A stretch of 45,665 nucleotides of DNA from Chara braunii (taxonomy: Eukaryota; Streptophyta; Charophyceae; Charales; Characeae): assembly GCA_003427395.1 (NCBI GenBank), contig BFEA01000775.1, positions 183,673-229,337 of the forward strand. Direction: 5' to 3'. Under the pieces are notes generated by a model. The model worked only from the letters and a program-made list of their open reading frames with translations, made no database searches and was not told where the DNA came from. This document shows positions 1 to 10,482 of this stretch, in pieces. The number at the start of each line of letters is the position of its first letter. Position 1 is the stretch's first letter. The position numbers and the translations under genes were made by a program.

Positions 1-412
1 TCCTTTATGGAAAGAGCTGGCCTGCTTGCCCTGCCTGGCTGCCCTGGCCTGGGCCCAGAAGCTTCCGGAAGGCCCCAAGAGGCTGCCTGTGTACAGCAGC
101 TACTGGGCTGCTGGGCCTCGTTCGGTTGGGCGCCCAACTGTCTCTGTATGAGGCTGCGATTCACGCCCAGGGCCTGCATTCTTTGGAAAAGCCCAGAGGG
201 CCGTGGAAATGTCTTTGCGGCCCGGCCTGAGTTTCTCTCAACCAACTGGCGCATCGCAACTGCCTGGACCCCAAATATGAAATTGACAGTAGGGGGCCTC
301 TTGCGATATGTTAGGCCCGCCTTCACTTAGGGCGGGCACCTCCGCCTTCATTTAGGGCGGGCAATGCTGCAAACAAGGCCCCTTAGGTCTACCGAGGACC
401 TTGATCCTCGCA
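1..412 (-). repeat. 3' LTR of element A (partial, U3 side)
   Basis: This segment aligns base for base with 8047-8457. On the minus strand the LTR starts TGCGAGGATC at 412, directly after the purine tract at 413-427. The remainder lies left of the window. Eleven of the 12 substitutions against the other LTR are transitions. Confidence 0.9.
337..362 (-). repeat. GC-rich stem-loop pair in LTR A
   Basis: Around 315-362 are two GCC/GGC-rich imperfect stem-loops in which a GCCCGCC-like arm is separated by a TTCACTTA or TTCATTTA loop from GGGCGGGC. The motif recurs in the other LTR at about 8361-8408 and in the related solo LTR at about 16079-16103. It may be a U3 structural element or a promoter GC-box pair; the function is unknown. 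Confidence 0.5.
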
Positions 413-427
413 TTCCCTCCTCCTTTA
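413..427 (-). other. Polypurine tract of element A
   Basis: On the minus strand the sequence is TAAAGGAGGAGGGAA, immediately upstream of the LTR start TGCGAGG. This is the position and composition expected of the plus-strand primer of an LTR retrotransposon. Confidence 0.82.
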
Positions 428-452
428 CTTCGTTAGTCCTCTGAGAAGTCTC

Positions 453-1694
453 TTACTCTGCAGGCATCTTCCCTTTTCGTTCTCTTTCATAGCCTGCAAT
501 CACTTGAGGTGCTGTTCTCATGAGTTCCTCTCGTGTGAACCAGCGATCTTCCTTGGGATCGAGGTGATGTCTGAAGCTCACACGATACTGCATTCTCGGT
601 TTAGGAGGGCGCCCTGTGCGTGATGGTCGAGGAACAGGCATCATTTGATGCTCCACAATCTGATCGATGTCCACCTCGCCGTCCATGGTTGGGGGCAGCA
701 TTGATCTTCTTGAAGGAAACTGCTCCGTAGCAGCGAAAGGTGCCAACTTGGAAGCATGGAACACAGGGTAAGTGCGTAGGTGTGCAGGAATACGGATCAC
801 GTATGAAGGCCCATCTGGTTGATCCCCTACAATGTCCAAGATCTCCCAGGGCCCAAAATACTGTGGCATCAGTTTTCTGGATATACCCATCTCCTGACCT
901 AGTTCAGATGACTTTACCCAGACTCTATCACCTACCTGAAAGTTAGAGGGCCGTCTATGCTTATTCTCAGATGCAATCATAGCATCCTGAGACTTCCTAA
1001 TATGTTCAACGGCCTGCTGCAGCATCTGCTCATATTTGACAACAAAGTCTATGCTGCCAGGTGCTGCAGTGGGTTGTCTTTCTGGTAGCAGAAAGTCAAG
1101 TGCAGTTTTGGGCTTCCAACCAAGATGTAACTGGTTGGGAGTCATACCGGTAGTACTGTGCACAGCATTGTTATACAGGCTGGCGACGAGTGGTAACTTC
1201 TCGTCCCAGTCATCCTGACTTGGCTTAATATAGTTCCGAAGCAGGTGCTGTAGTACCCGGTTCATCTGTTCTGCCTGGCCATTTGACTTAGGGTGGTTCC
1301 TTGAGGTCATTTGGAGTTTTGTGCCCATCCGTTCAGCGGTCGACTGCCACAGTTCACTTGTGAATCTCACATCCCTATCACTAACGATAGATGTAGGCAA
1401 ACCGAAATCACGTACCCAATTATCCATAAACAGTTTGATGACTTGGTCAGTTTTAGCACTTTCAGGCATAGCGATTAGTCTGGCATACTTAGAAAAACGA
1501 TCCACTATAACAAAGATGTGTCTCTTTCCAGATCTGCTGGTCACAAGGGTGTCCATAAAATCCATAGACACACTTTGACCTGGTCCTTCAGGAATCGGCA
1601 AGGGCTTGATCAGCCCAAGCGGTGCCTGAGTCCTTGGTTTGTCCCTTTGACAAACCTGGCAGGTTTCAACATAGTGTTTTGCATCTAACATCAT
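453..1694 (-). pseudogene. Element A integrase, catalytic core to chromodomain-like tail
   Basis: This open stretch of 413 codons is the C-terminal part of element A pol. Reading from 1694: the CQVC pair that ends the HHCC zinc-binding domain (residues 12-15), then a DDE core with D45 (SMDF), D106 (VSDRD) and E142 (SNGQAEQMN), exactly DD35E. A GPY/F-type module follows (VGDRVWVKSSEL, then GPWEIL and YPVFHASKL). The tail carries a chromodomain-like segment (QYRVSF, then DRWFTREEL) that is divergent from the canonical fold. It is continuous in frame with the upstream segments after a TGA at 1782. The enzyme would insert element cDNA into nuclear DNA. This segment alone looks undamaged; its separation from RT by nonsense codons makes the gene a pseudogene. 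Confidence 0.92.
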
Positions 1695-1781
1695 AGAGGG
1701 CCACCAGAATCTCTGTACTAAGTTCGCTGATGTCTTCTTGTATCCAAAATGACCAGTTGCATCATGGCATTGTCCTAAAAA

Positions 1782-2345
1782 TCAACTACGCAAAGACTCA
1801 CTATTGGGAACACACAGCCTTTTATTCCCTGCCTTTTCAAGAAACAGCAAGCCGTCTACCATCGCAAATTTGTCCAAAGTCTTTTTAACCTTTGCCTTGA
1901 ATCTACGGATGATCTCAGACATGACTGGATCTTGCTGATAGGCGTCCACCAATGATCGAGTCAAATCGCTAGATATGCCAAACTCAGTCACTAGTGCGCC
2001 CTGATAATCCGCCCGGCAAGATAACGCATCAGCCACTTTGTTGTACTCTCCCTTGATTGGATCAAGTTGATAGTCATACATGTCTATCACTTGAATCCAT
2101 CGCTTCAATGCGTCAGAGAGTACTGGTTGTGTCTTAATCTAGCGCAAGGTCTCATGGTCAGATCTCACATAGAAGAATCTGCCAAGGAGATAGTGTCTCC
2201 AATGTACCAGCGCTCTGTACAGGGCATAGAGCTCACGCTCATAAGTGGACTTAGCTAGTTTTTGAGATGGCATCTTTTTGCTCATGTACTCGATAGGTCT
2301 CAACTTGGGCCCCTCCTTTTGCGCAAGGACCGCGCCTATGCCATA
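1782..2345 (-). pseudogene. Element A RNase H and integrase zinc-binding N-terminus
   Basis: In the same frame as RT and integrase. After the TAA at 2346 the frame reads the RNase H continuation (YGIGAVL, then ERELYAL with its Glu, then SDHETLR with its Asp), a TAG at about 2139, and then the connection segment (VADALS) from 2108. It ends in LCVPNSESLRS at a TGA (1782). Downstream of that TGA the frame continues GHFGYKKT and WWPSM into the CQVC pair, so the HHCC domain straddles the stop. RNase H would remove the RNA strand of RNA:DNA hybrids. The stops sit where the family has Gln (CAA to TAA), Trp (TGG to TAG) and Arg (CGA to TGA), all transitions. Confidence 0.85.
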
Positions 2346-3311
2346 TTAGCTGGCGTCTGTGGTCACGACAAATGGCTTGTCAGGATCAGGAAGTTTAAGA
2401 ACCTCATAGTGTGTCAGGGCGTACTTCAGTTTCCTAAAGGCCGCCTCACACTCTTCAGTCCACTCCCAAGGGGTGTCCATACGAGTTAGATCTATCAATG
2501 GGGAAGCTATAGTACTATAGTTCTTCACAAACGGACGATAGTAGCCCGTCATCCCCAAAAACGATCTGACCTCAGTAACAGTCTGAGGTCTGGGCCAGTC
2601 ACGTATGCTGGCCACCTTAGCATCATCCGGCCTCAATCCATCTGCTGATATTTCATGACCCAAGTACAGGATCTTGGTGCGACCAAACTCGCGTTTCTCC
2701 AAGTTAACCTTGTATTGGTGCTGTCTTAGGAGACCTAGCACTGTTTTCAAGTGCTCAGCGTGCTCCTCTACAGTCCTACTAAAGAGGAGAATATCATCGA
2801 GGTACACGACGATAAACTTGTCCAAGTAGTCATGAAAAATCATGTTCATCGCGTGTTGGAACGTACCAGGTGCATTGCATAGTCCAAAGGGCATCACCAC
2901 AAACTCGTACAGACCGTACCTGGTCTGAAATGCGGTTTTGTGCTGATCCTCAGGCCTAATGGCAATTTGATGGTATCCGGACTTCAGATCTATCTTGGTG
3001 AAGTACCGACATCCCTGCACTCTATCCAAGAGGTCGTCGATGCGGGGTCGGGGCTCCCCGTTCTTAATGGTGATGGCATTGAGGCCCTTATGGTCAATGC
3101 ACATCCTCAAGGTACCTCCCTTCTTCGGTACGAATAGGACTGGAGCGCCGTAAGGGGAGTTACTAGGCCGAATCCATCCCTTCTCTGTGAGCTCCTTGAG
3201 CTGGCGGCGAAGCTCATCTAACTCCACAGGAGACATCCTATAGATTCGTCCTCTAGGCACCTTGCTACCTGGGACAACCTCTCTTGCATGGACAACCTCC
3301 CTTTCCACCAC
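2346..3311 (-). pseudogene. Element A reverse transcriptase
   Basis: A 321-codon Ty3/gypsy RT. Fingers: IYRMSP (about 23-28), GWIRPS (45-50), [11 protein letters not shown] (54-64), LRMCID (68-73). Palm motif [14 protein letters not shown] carries D108, and motif C YLDDILLFS carries catalytic D172 and D173. The YLGHEIS and GMTGYYRPF segments of the thumb/connection follow, then the start of RNase H (VVTTDAS) where a TAA ends the frame at the codon that is Gln in element D. It is in frame with the protease segment upstream (TAG at 3324). The RT domain itself is complete and keeps its catalytic triad. It copies element RNA into DNA inside the particle. Confidence 0.94.
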
Positions 3312-3323
3312 GCCTGTGGGCTC

Positions 3324-3758
3324 CTAAAAAAGGTCTGAATATTGTGCGACGACTGATTTTATCTCTAGGGGTGTTTTAACGGCCTCCCCTTTCTCAGAGA
3401 CAAATACTAGATACATGCCCTCCTCGCGATTCTGCTTATAATAGTTATAGAAGGATGATGCACACATGCACCCGTAGTTTTCTATTAGACTGCTAGCTTT
3501 GAACTTTTGCAATCTAACAGATCTACCGTTGGGCAATTTGTGAATCAATACCTTTCTATCCCAGTCAAACTGCGGTTGCGCGACCTCGAGGTAGTACATA
3601 CCTAGGAGCATATCGAAGGGCAGTTCGTCGCTAACCAGGAAGGAGATTTTATAGCTCACTTCCTCTCCTCCATAGGAGAAGGTACAAACTACGTCCTTGA
3701 CATAGTCTTTTACCAACATTGGTGCTTGTTGGCCAGCGTAGAAGCTACAATTCTGCAA
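3324..3758 (-). pseudogene. Element A protease C-terminal part and linker to RT
   Basis: It reads the C-terminal half of a retropepsin-like fold (DVVCTFSYGG, then FLVSDELPFDMLLGMYYL, the ILG-like flap and helix signature), followed by a linker and the VVAQYSDLF motif that precedes RT. A TAG at 3324 interrupts the join to RT (EPTGVVERE follows). The next upstream piece (3710-4222) is in another frame, so a frameshift lies near 3740-3758. Confidence 0.8.
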
Positions 3759-4222
3759 AGCCGCTGCACTTGGTCCCCTAAGCGCAGTCTATCCACACAA
3801 GCACGACTGATGAAATTTCGCGTAGAGCCTATGTCTGCGAAGGCGCCCACTTTTGGGCCACCTACATCAACTTCTACCACAAAATGTTCATCCTTTGGAC
3901 CTCTACTTATCGTCGCCCAAGAGTCCCTGGGGTCCTTCCCTGACCACTCAGTCTCTAACTCCTCTAGGGCCTCAGACACATCTCTCGAACAGAGCGTCGG
4001 TGGGTCTGAATGTGTCTGCGGGGCGATACGTGGGTCACTAGCCTTGGCCAACGCCTGAAGTGGGGAAGGCAACGTAACCACTTCAGCGCGAGTAAGAGCG
4101 GCTAACACTCCTACTGGCCCGAGGAGTTTTTTGAAGTGCTCGCAGAAGCACTGCCAGGGTTCGAAGATAAGCCCACCACTATTGGTGAGGCTACCCTCGT
4201 CAAGACTTTCTTGCCTCGACAC
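3710..4222 (-). pseudogene. Element A protease N-terminal part (active-site loop)
   Basis: It contains HFVVEVDVGG and GAFADIGSTRNFISRACVDRL, which align with the active-site strand of Ty3/gypsy aspartic proteases. The triad reads D-I-G rather than D-T/S-G, so the residue that forms the usual hydrogen-bonded 'fireman's grip' is replaced. The Thr-to-Ile change fits one C-to-T transition. The frame ends at a TAA near 3710, and the rest of the domain continues in a shifted frame at 3758. Protease would cleave Gag and Pol polyproteins. Confidence 0.82.
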
Positions 4223-4400
4223 GTTCTAGGTGGCCATAGTTGCCACAGTTCATGCACATGGCCCTAGCAACTCGGTCTCTCCACACCTCGTACTCTAAAC
4301 CAAGCTTCACCCAGGCAGGTGTGCCTTGGTCGCCCTGACCCGTGGACCGTACTACCTTCTTTTTCTCGGTCCCCCTAGCCTTTTCCTTAATGGGTGCCAC
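4200..4400 (-). pseudogene. Element A nucleocapsid zinc-knuckle remnant
   Basis: Basic tract (KEKARGTEKKK) followed by CMNCGNYGHLERV. The first three ligands of a CCHC knuckle (C-x2-C-x4-H) are present, but the fourth Cys is lost, apparently by a one-base frameshift, since the next frame begins with Cys/Arg-type codons. The frame ends at TGA near 4200. It is in line between capsid (4566-5741) and protease (4222-3324). The knuckle normally binds genomic RNA. Confidence 0.75.
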
Positions 4401-4565
4401 GACTCCCCCATCCGAAGTCTCACTAGCCCCATCATGCTCTGTCTCCTCCCCAAGGTCTGGGAAGTTGTCAATTTATGTCGCCTGACCATCATGATCGACG
4501 AACATTAGTTGACCTTTCTTTTTCCATTCCTGGGGTAGTCTCTTCTCCCTACCATCGCCCTGACT

Positions 4566-5741
4566 CTAATGCGCAGACCCCAACTTTGCCTCTATGTCCA
4601 GAGCTTTCTTACTAAAAGAAGCGAAGGTGTGCTGTTCAACATAGGCCTCATCAACCAGCTTGGTCCTTACCTTTGCAGGTAGGCACCTTAGGTAATCCGC
4701 CAGGAGAACCTGCTGGTCAAAACGCACACCAGGTACCACGAGTAAGCATTCTACGGTGTTTGTCAGCTTTCTAACATTTTTTGTACCTTCTGGCACAAAG
4801 ACTGTTGATAGCATCGGTGGCCTTTTGAGCCCCTTGTGGGTCATGCCACCTGTTGTAGACGGACCGTAAGAATTGTTCCATGTCTGGGCCCTGGCCCAGG
4901 CATCGAAATCCTGACCGTAGCCCTGTTGCTGCACTAGGCCATTCAACCAGCGGGCTGCTGACCCCTCTGGAAAGGAGGCAGCCACAACAACTTCTTGCTC
5001 TGGCCTGGTGAGCTTGTGCCTCACGTAAGTAGGCACAGTCCTCACCCAGGTGTCTAAGTCCTCATCCTTCTTCCTATCGCCAGAGAAGGGCTTAGGACTC
5101 ATCAAGGGTATCTTGGGCATCCATTGCATAGGCTGCATGGGCTGCATGGGCCCAGGAGCCTGCTGCAGCGGCTGCATAGCCACTGAAACAGCCTGCTGCA
5201 CGCTAACCTGGGCCTGGCTTGACAGTGGGACTGTAGTAACCACTGTCGTAGATGGTACGGCTGAGACTCTATGAGCCGGACCACTAGTTGCTACTAAACC
5301 ACCTGGAGGGGGTATGCCAAACATAGGAGAGAAAGTTGGCCCTGTGAGTTGTGGCATCGATGAAGGACCCGCACCTGCAGGGGGAACTACAACAAACTGT
5401 GGCTGCCTCATCATTGTACGAGGAGCCCGAAGTTCGGCCAGGTTTTGTTTCTGGCCTGCAACCAATTCGGCCAGCAATTCCTGTTGGACATTCTGCGCTT
5501 CTGCCACCGATAGTAAAGCATTACACAGCACACGAACAACAGGGTCTAATGCCGCCTCATCTAGTCCTTCCAGTCTGCCTAGCTCCTCTCTTCTACTACC
5601 TAACCTAGCTTTTCTTAGGATTGCTTTCCTTCTTCTCTCTGCTGCCTCATCCAATTGCCGTTGTAGCTCATCCTGAAGTTCTTCTGCTTGCCGGATTTCT
5701 AAATCCTCCGGCGTGAGTTGAGTCTGCTGGCTGACTCGCAA
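4566..5741 (-). pseudogene. Element A gag (capsid region)
   Basis: A 391-codon stretch with an N-terminal Glu/Gln/Arg-rich coiled-coil-like segment (residues 10-60), a Pro/Gln/Met-rich linker with repeated QPMQ-type units (about 190-215), and a C-terminal capsid-like region (FSGDRKKDEDLDTWVRTV through SARWLNGL to LPAKVRTKL). It is in the same frame as 5802-6050 upstream, separated by one TAG, and ends at another TAG (CAH, stop, SQGDG). Gag builds the virus-like particle. Identification rests on capsid-type motifs and position between the PBS and protease. Confidence 0.85.
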
Positions 5742-5801
5742 GCTAGCAGTCTGACTAATGGACCCGTGAGAACCACTCTGACTGACTCCTGACGAAGTGG
5801 A

Positions 5802-6050
5802 CTATGTAGAGGTTTGCGACATAGATGAGGTAGCCATGGTTGCGCCGGTGCTAGCTGAAACTCTAGTCCTGGCACGATCCTCAGCTGCCCTCGCTCTTCT
5901 TGCCGCTGCTCTCTCTCTAGCCTCTCTCCGCAATCTTCTCTCGTCTCCTGGACCTAACTCCAAGAATGTCAAGGGTCGACTACGAGCAGTCCCACGAGTA
6001 GTCCTACGGTCGTCCACTAACAACTCCTCGCTAGTGCTTGCATCACTCAT
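5802..6050 (-). pseudogene. Element A gag N-terminus
   Basis: It starts MSDAST and is Arg/Ala/Glu-rich (ERRLRREARERAAARRARAAEDRARTR), which predicts a charged helix. A TAG at 5802-5804 ends it after 82 codons, but the same frame runs on through about 20 more codons into the 391-codon capsid segment. The original gag therefore probably started at 6050 and was about 495 codons long to the next stop. The first ATG in this frame after the leader was taken as start. Confidence 0.75.
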
Positions 6051-7312
6051 GAGCCACAGTGTGTGTGATCTAAACTAGAATCCACACTGAATCCTACCTT
6101 AGCCTGACACACAACCGAGTATACTACACAACTGATTTCGGTCGGCCTGAACAGAAACAGTTAGGTGATGTAACAACTAATGTCATATCCTACAGGAAAT
6201 ATTATATCTATTTTTAGATTACCCTAGAACAAATTGCAATACAACAAAGATCTAATCTGTCTGTAGCTGTCTGTCAGTTGTTAGTCAAGTCCGTAACAAC
6301 TAGATAATAAAAATAAAAATAATATCTCCTGTTGGAGATGTATGCTTGATGGCAGATTGTCTGTTTGATTGCCACTGTGAACAGTCACCGGAATCCCCCC
6401 TCCCCCTATATCCTTCTTGAGTGGTCACTTTGTGTCAACGTCCTGAGCATCTGGTTGAGCAGCGAGCCTAAAGGTGTGCAATCCGGCCCACCCCTGTGCC
6501 CCAAGTCAACGCCGAACCTGCCAGCCCCTGCACTTTATTTACCCTCACATGCAACGAGCCTTACACCCGGTTGATCTGGCTGATCAGGATGGATTTAAGG
6601 AGAGCCCCCATCTCCTCAGGAATTATTTAACGTCGCAGACAGGACGACGATGACAGCCAGATTCAATTCCGAGTCCCCAACCAGAAATGTTTAAAGACGG
6701 TCTGGTAAGCGTCTATCAAAGGGCTGGCATGACCTGCATGACCTCTATTGCGCAAGCAGCAGAACCAAGGACTTGCGGCAAAGCATGCGTGTACGAGTCC
6801 CAGCGGGTTGGCATGGTGACCGTGACCCGAGTGCTTCGTCCAGGGCCCTTCACAGGCTTCACCCGTGTCCCACCAGCTTGCTGCCCAGGAAGAATGTCAA
6901 CTCTCAAGGTTGAGCGCTCACGACACCTCACATTGAAAGGACTCTCAAGACAGAACTCACTTCCTCACGGTAAGAAGTAACGAAGAGGGTAGATAAGGAA
7001 GAGAGCAACGTACTTCATAAATGCTGCCCCCAACCACAGATTTCTCACCGGCAACCTGATGTGCAATTATGATGACCGGTCTTTGCCTTGGCACAACCAA
7101 CAGCAGAATGCGGTTCCACCACGGCTTAATATGCCACATCAGCGAGCTCTCATCATCCAGCATACACCCCGTATGTCACCACATAGCTCCCTGGCGTGCC
7201 CACACTACCCTGGGCCACCTAATGTTCAACGCCAGTGCCTTATCACTGCCCCACACCTCATGCGAAGCACCAATAGCTATTGCGAAGAACTAATGAAGCG
7301 CAATATGAACCA
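6051..7312 (-). other. Element A leader (5' untranslated region)
   Basis: About 1.26 kb between the PBS and the first gag ATG. I see no conserved protein in either strand; the short open frames have no recognisable motif. A leader of this length is ordinary for plant gypsy elements and would hold the dimerisation and packaging signals. Confidence 0.6.
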
Positions 7313-7324
7313 GCTCTGATACCA
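7313..7324 (-). other. Primer binding site of element A (tRNA-iMet type)
   Basis: The minus strand reads TGGTATCAGAGC, the complement of the 3' end of plant initiator tRNA-Met. It lies three bases inside the LTR end (CCTTGCA). Confidence 0.9.
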
Positions 7325-7327
7325 AAT

Positions 7328-8457
7328 TGCAAGGAAAATAAGCAACAGCGAGATGACAAATCCAGATCACACCATCACATTAAAAGCCAGATAGTCACAC
7401 TGTGTCCAGAGAGCAGCATTGCACCAATAATACACCAATGGAGGTTCGTAGTACTGAAAACCAATGTCATGGAGAGCTTTCTCTCTCCTTCAGCAACACA
7501 AGAGTCCAGTCCCTTCACACTCCTACTTGGCGCTCAGCGCCCAGCCTACTCCTACACAACGACGATCAGCCTAATAATAGACAATGCAACTGTTGACATC
7601 ACCGGCAACCCGAAGTACTTGAAGATGTCGCCCATATGCTGACCATCACCAATACAAGNTAAGTGCCCTCACATCATCATCATCATCATCCTTTGCCCTT
7701 CCCTNNCTTAACACCCACACCTGTCCTCTCTTGCACCCGAAGACCACCCCTGNGCCTCACTGTGTATCCAAGCCGAGCCCNCTNTGGAGGCTGGCTATGG
7801 CGCTGCCCTCANCAGCNCCCTGCTCCCACACACGACCGCACNTGNGCAGCCTCTTGCTCCAATGNCGGCAGCCAGCCCGCGAGCAATCGNTCCAGCAGCG
7901 CTGCNGNCAGCCAGCAAGTGACCGAATGCNGCTGCCAGCGGAGAGCTCTTTCCTTTATGGAAAGAGCTGGCCTGCTTGCCCTGCCTGGCTGCCCTGGCCT
8001 GGGCCCAGAAGCTTCCGGAAGGCCCCAAGAGGCTGCCTGTGTACANTCCTTTATGGAAAGAGCTGGCCTGCTTGCCCTGCCTGGCTGCCCTGGCCTGGGC
8101 CCAGAAGCTTCCGGAAGGCCCCAAGAGGCTGCCTGTGTACAACAGCTACTGGGCTGCTGGGCCTCGTTCGGTTGGGCGCACAACTGTCTCTATATGAGGC
8201 TGTGATTCACGCCCAGGGCCTGCATTCTTTGGAAAAGCCCAGAGGGCCGTGGAAATGTCTTTGTGGCCCGGCCTGAGTTTCTCTCAACCAACTGGCGCGT
8301 CGCAACTGCCTGGACCCCAAATATGAAATTGACAGTAGGGGGCCTCTTGCGATATGTCAGGCCCGCCTTCACTTGGGGCGGCACCTCCGCCTTCACTTGG
8401 GGCGGGCAATGCTGCAAACAGGGCCCCTTAGGCCTACCGAGGACCTTGATCCTCGCA
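7328..8457 (-). repeat. 5' LTR of element A
   Basis: On the minus strand it runs from TGCGAGG (8457) to CCTTGCA (7328), short imperfect terminal inverted repeats with TG...CA ends. It abuts the PBS, and its first 411 bases match the 3' LTR. It is 1,130 bp as assembled, including scattered Ns at about 7659-8046 and a 97-bp direct duplication beside an N, so the true length is uncertain. Confidence 0.88.
7949..8143. repeat. 97-bp direct duplication around an N (assembly seam)
   Basis: The block starting TCCTTTATGGAAAGAGCTGG at 7949 is repeated exactly from 8047 with a single N at 8046 between the copies. The same block also opens the window at position 1. This pattern fits overlapping contig ends joined without collapsing the overlap. 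Confidence 0.8.
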
Positions 8458-9120
8458 ATACATAGGATTAATCATTTCTTTCTCAGCATTTCTTCTTCGA
8501 AATTTGAAAACAAATTTAATTCATTCTTTTTCGAAATTTTGTAATTCAAAAATATTTTAGAATTAATGTAACTCTTTTTCGACATTTCTTTTTCAACATT
8601 TGTACTTATTTTTTTTTTCAAAATTTTTGAAAATAGATTAGAATTAATTAAATTCTTTTTCGATATTTCTTTTGGAAATTCAAAAATAATCATAATTAAT
8701 TATTTTCCCACTATTTTAATTCACAATTTTTTTTCGCAATTTTTGTGGAAATTCGAAACTCTTTTTTTTTTTTTTTCCCTTTTTTGAATTCAAACATAAT
8801 TTTAAAATTAGAAGATACACCATGATCAATTAATTCCTTTCCACAATTCTTTTTCGAAATTCTCTTTCGAAACTCTTTTTACAAATCAGAAGTACTTTTC
8901 TTTTAAAAATGTTATTCTAAACTCCTCAATTAATTTTGACTAAATTCAATTAATTCACGACTGAATTAATCTTTTTATTCGAAATTAATTATCCTTTTTT
9001 TGAAATGTCGACATTTTCCTTTCAAAAAATTCCTGCCAAATATTTTAAAATTTCCTCTTCCTAATTCTTTTCAAAAAAAAAATTCCCCGTAATTCGAAAA
9101 TGTTTTCTTTCGAAATTTCA
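8458..9120. other. AT-rich low-complexity block, no gene
   Basis: Very AT-rich sequence between LTR A and element B gag, dominated by poly-T tracts and recurring TTCGAAA, AATTAATT and CAAAAAT words. I see no PBS, LTR end or coding frame, so element B has no visible 5' LTR here. The recurring TTCGAAA-like words suggest a degenerate repeat of its own. Confidence 0.6.
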
Positions 9121-9127
9121 TGCTTTC

Positions 9128-9580
9128 TTGTATCGCGTCACCACGCTCGAGGGAAACACCCCCGCCATCACGGTCGTCACCACGACCACACCCCCCTCCT
9201 CCACACCCCAAACCACCCCCTCCTCCGGACAAGCCTTCGCTTCAACCTCCACATCAACATCACCGCCATCTTCATCCACCACTACCTCCACCGTGGCCAC
9301 TCCACCTCCCCTCTCGCCCAAGGCCACAACCCCCGCCGTCACACAGCCATCAACCATCTCCCCCCAATCAAAACCCCTCTTATCCACCTCCACTGTCACC
9401 TCAAGTATCCCCAACTACACTCAGATTATCCCACACGCTGTGTATCTCGCTCCCCCACTACTTCCCCCAAATGCACTCATCCCCACCAACCCCACCAATG
9501 ATTTCACCCTGGTCGACTCCCCCACCCCCACCCTTGATTTCAACACCCTTGCCTCCATTAACCCCCATCATTCCGCGTCA
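9128..9580 (+). pseudogene. Element B gag N-terminal region (Thr/Pro/Ser-rich)
   Basis: An open frame from MYRVTTLEGN, very rich in Thr, Ser and Pro, ending in a segment (FTLVDSPTPTLDFNTLASIN) that leads into the capsid. Near 9575-9585, beside an N, the conserved capsid reading (EIPTFSGQPHEDVLLF) moves to another frame, so either a frameshift or a base-call gap separates the two. The N-terminal composition resembles a disordered linker; no fold is recognised. The open frame continues beyond 9580 to 9973, but that part is a shadow. Confidence 0.6.
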
Positions 9581-10482
9581 ANGAAATCCCCACCTTCTCG
9601 GGCCAACCCCATGAGGATGTCCTNCTCTTTCTCACCAAACTCCAACAAGCCTTCTCCCTCCACGGCATCCCCGTCATCCACTGGCTCCCCATCGCTGGCG
9701 GCCGACTTCTGGACAACGCGGCTCGCTGGTGGTACACCGAAATGTCTAATCGCCACCACTCCGGTCTCCGGCCTCACACCTTCCTTGAGTGGGCCACCCT
9801 CATCACCTCCACCTTCCGCCCACAGAAAACGGTCGACGACTATATCGACCAATTCTGCCGGCTCCAACAAAACGGCCCAACCGACCCCTCACTTCGCCAA
9901 CATATCCCCATTGATGTCGTCAACGACTTCGCCTTCATCTCCCGCGTTAAGCGCGTATGCCGCAAAGACCTAGCGGCCGCCCTGGTCCACGAGCCCCCCA
10001 TGACCCTCGCCGACCTCCTCACTCGTACCCTCCAACTCGATCGCATCCTCTCCCCCTACAAGACCGCACTTACATCGGCCCCTTCCCGCCCTCGCTTCTT
10101 CCACAACATCGCCTCCGAGGACACCACCTCCACCACCTCCTCGGACGAGTTCACTACACCGGACCCCGATGCATCTTCCGATTCACTCGATTCTTCATCC
10201 CTCTCTTCCGAGGAACTCAATGTCGTCCAATTCATGAGGATGGAATGCAAAGATCGCAGCTCTCGACCACCTTCATCTACTCCACCCTCCCGCCTCAAGG
10301 AACTCACCCCCGAGGAGCGCACCTACCTCCAAGCAAAAGGGGGTTGCTTCCATTGTCATCAATTGGGGCACCAACAAACCAATTGCCCCAACGCCGCACA
10401 ATTCACCCGCCAGTCCACCTCCACTCGACCTGCAACTTCCGCATCACCGCCCTCGGCAAGCGCGGGTCCCTCCTCATCATGA
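9560..10482 (+). pseudogene. Element B gag capsid and nucleocapsid
   Basis: The frame of the ATG at 9742, extended upstream, reads EIPTFSGQPHEDVLLFLTKL, then NAARWWYTEM, TFLEWATLITSTFRP and YIDQFCRL, the standard capsid core of plant gypsy Gag. After an acidic Ser/Asp-rich linker comes one intact CCHC knuckle, CFHCHQLGHQQTNC (C-x2-C-x4-H-x4-C), near 10347-10388, and a Ser/Thr/Pro tail. This is one of the two intact knuckles in the window. Capsid assembles the particle and the knuckle packages RNA. The upstream border is set by homology, not by a start codon. Confidence 0.85.

Larger units (their letters stand above)
1..8457 (-). mobile_element. Element A: Ty3/gypsy LTR retrotransposon (decayed)
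   Basis: On the minus strand the order is 5' LTR (7328-8457), tRNA-Met-type PBS (7313-7324), leader, gag (about 6050-4200), protease, RT, RNase H, integrase (4222-453), polypurine tract (413-427) and 3' LTR (412 to the window edge). Protease-RT-RNase H-integrase is the Ty3/gypsy order. From 3758 to 453 a single frame is kept and broken only by four stop codons. The two LTR segments that can be compared (1-412 and 8047-8457) differ at 12 substitutions and one indel, so the insertion is fairly recent. The target-site duplication cannot be tested because the left end is outside the window. Confidence 0.93.

Noticed and set aside
7-330. 107-codon open frame in LTR A, and similar frames at 7663-8276
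   Set aside because: They lie wholly inside LTR sequence, occur in all three frames and both strands because of GC-rich composition, and show no domain.
5050-5676. Plus-strand open frames opposite element A gag
   Set aside because: They are antisense shadows of the gag frame and end within it.
7313-7324. Partial tRNA-Met gene
   Set aside because: Only the 12-base 3' complement is present, at an LTR edge; it is a primer binding site, as are the three others.
9100-9614. Proline- and histidine-rich open frames overlapping element B gag
   Set aside because: These are shadow frames of the C-rich gag strand; only the frames with the capsid and knuckle motifs are supported.
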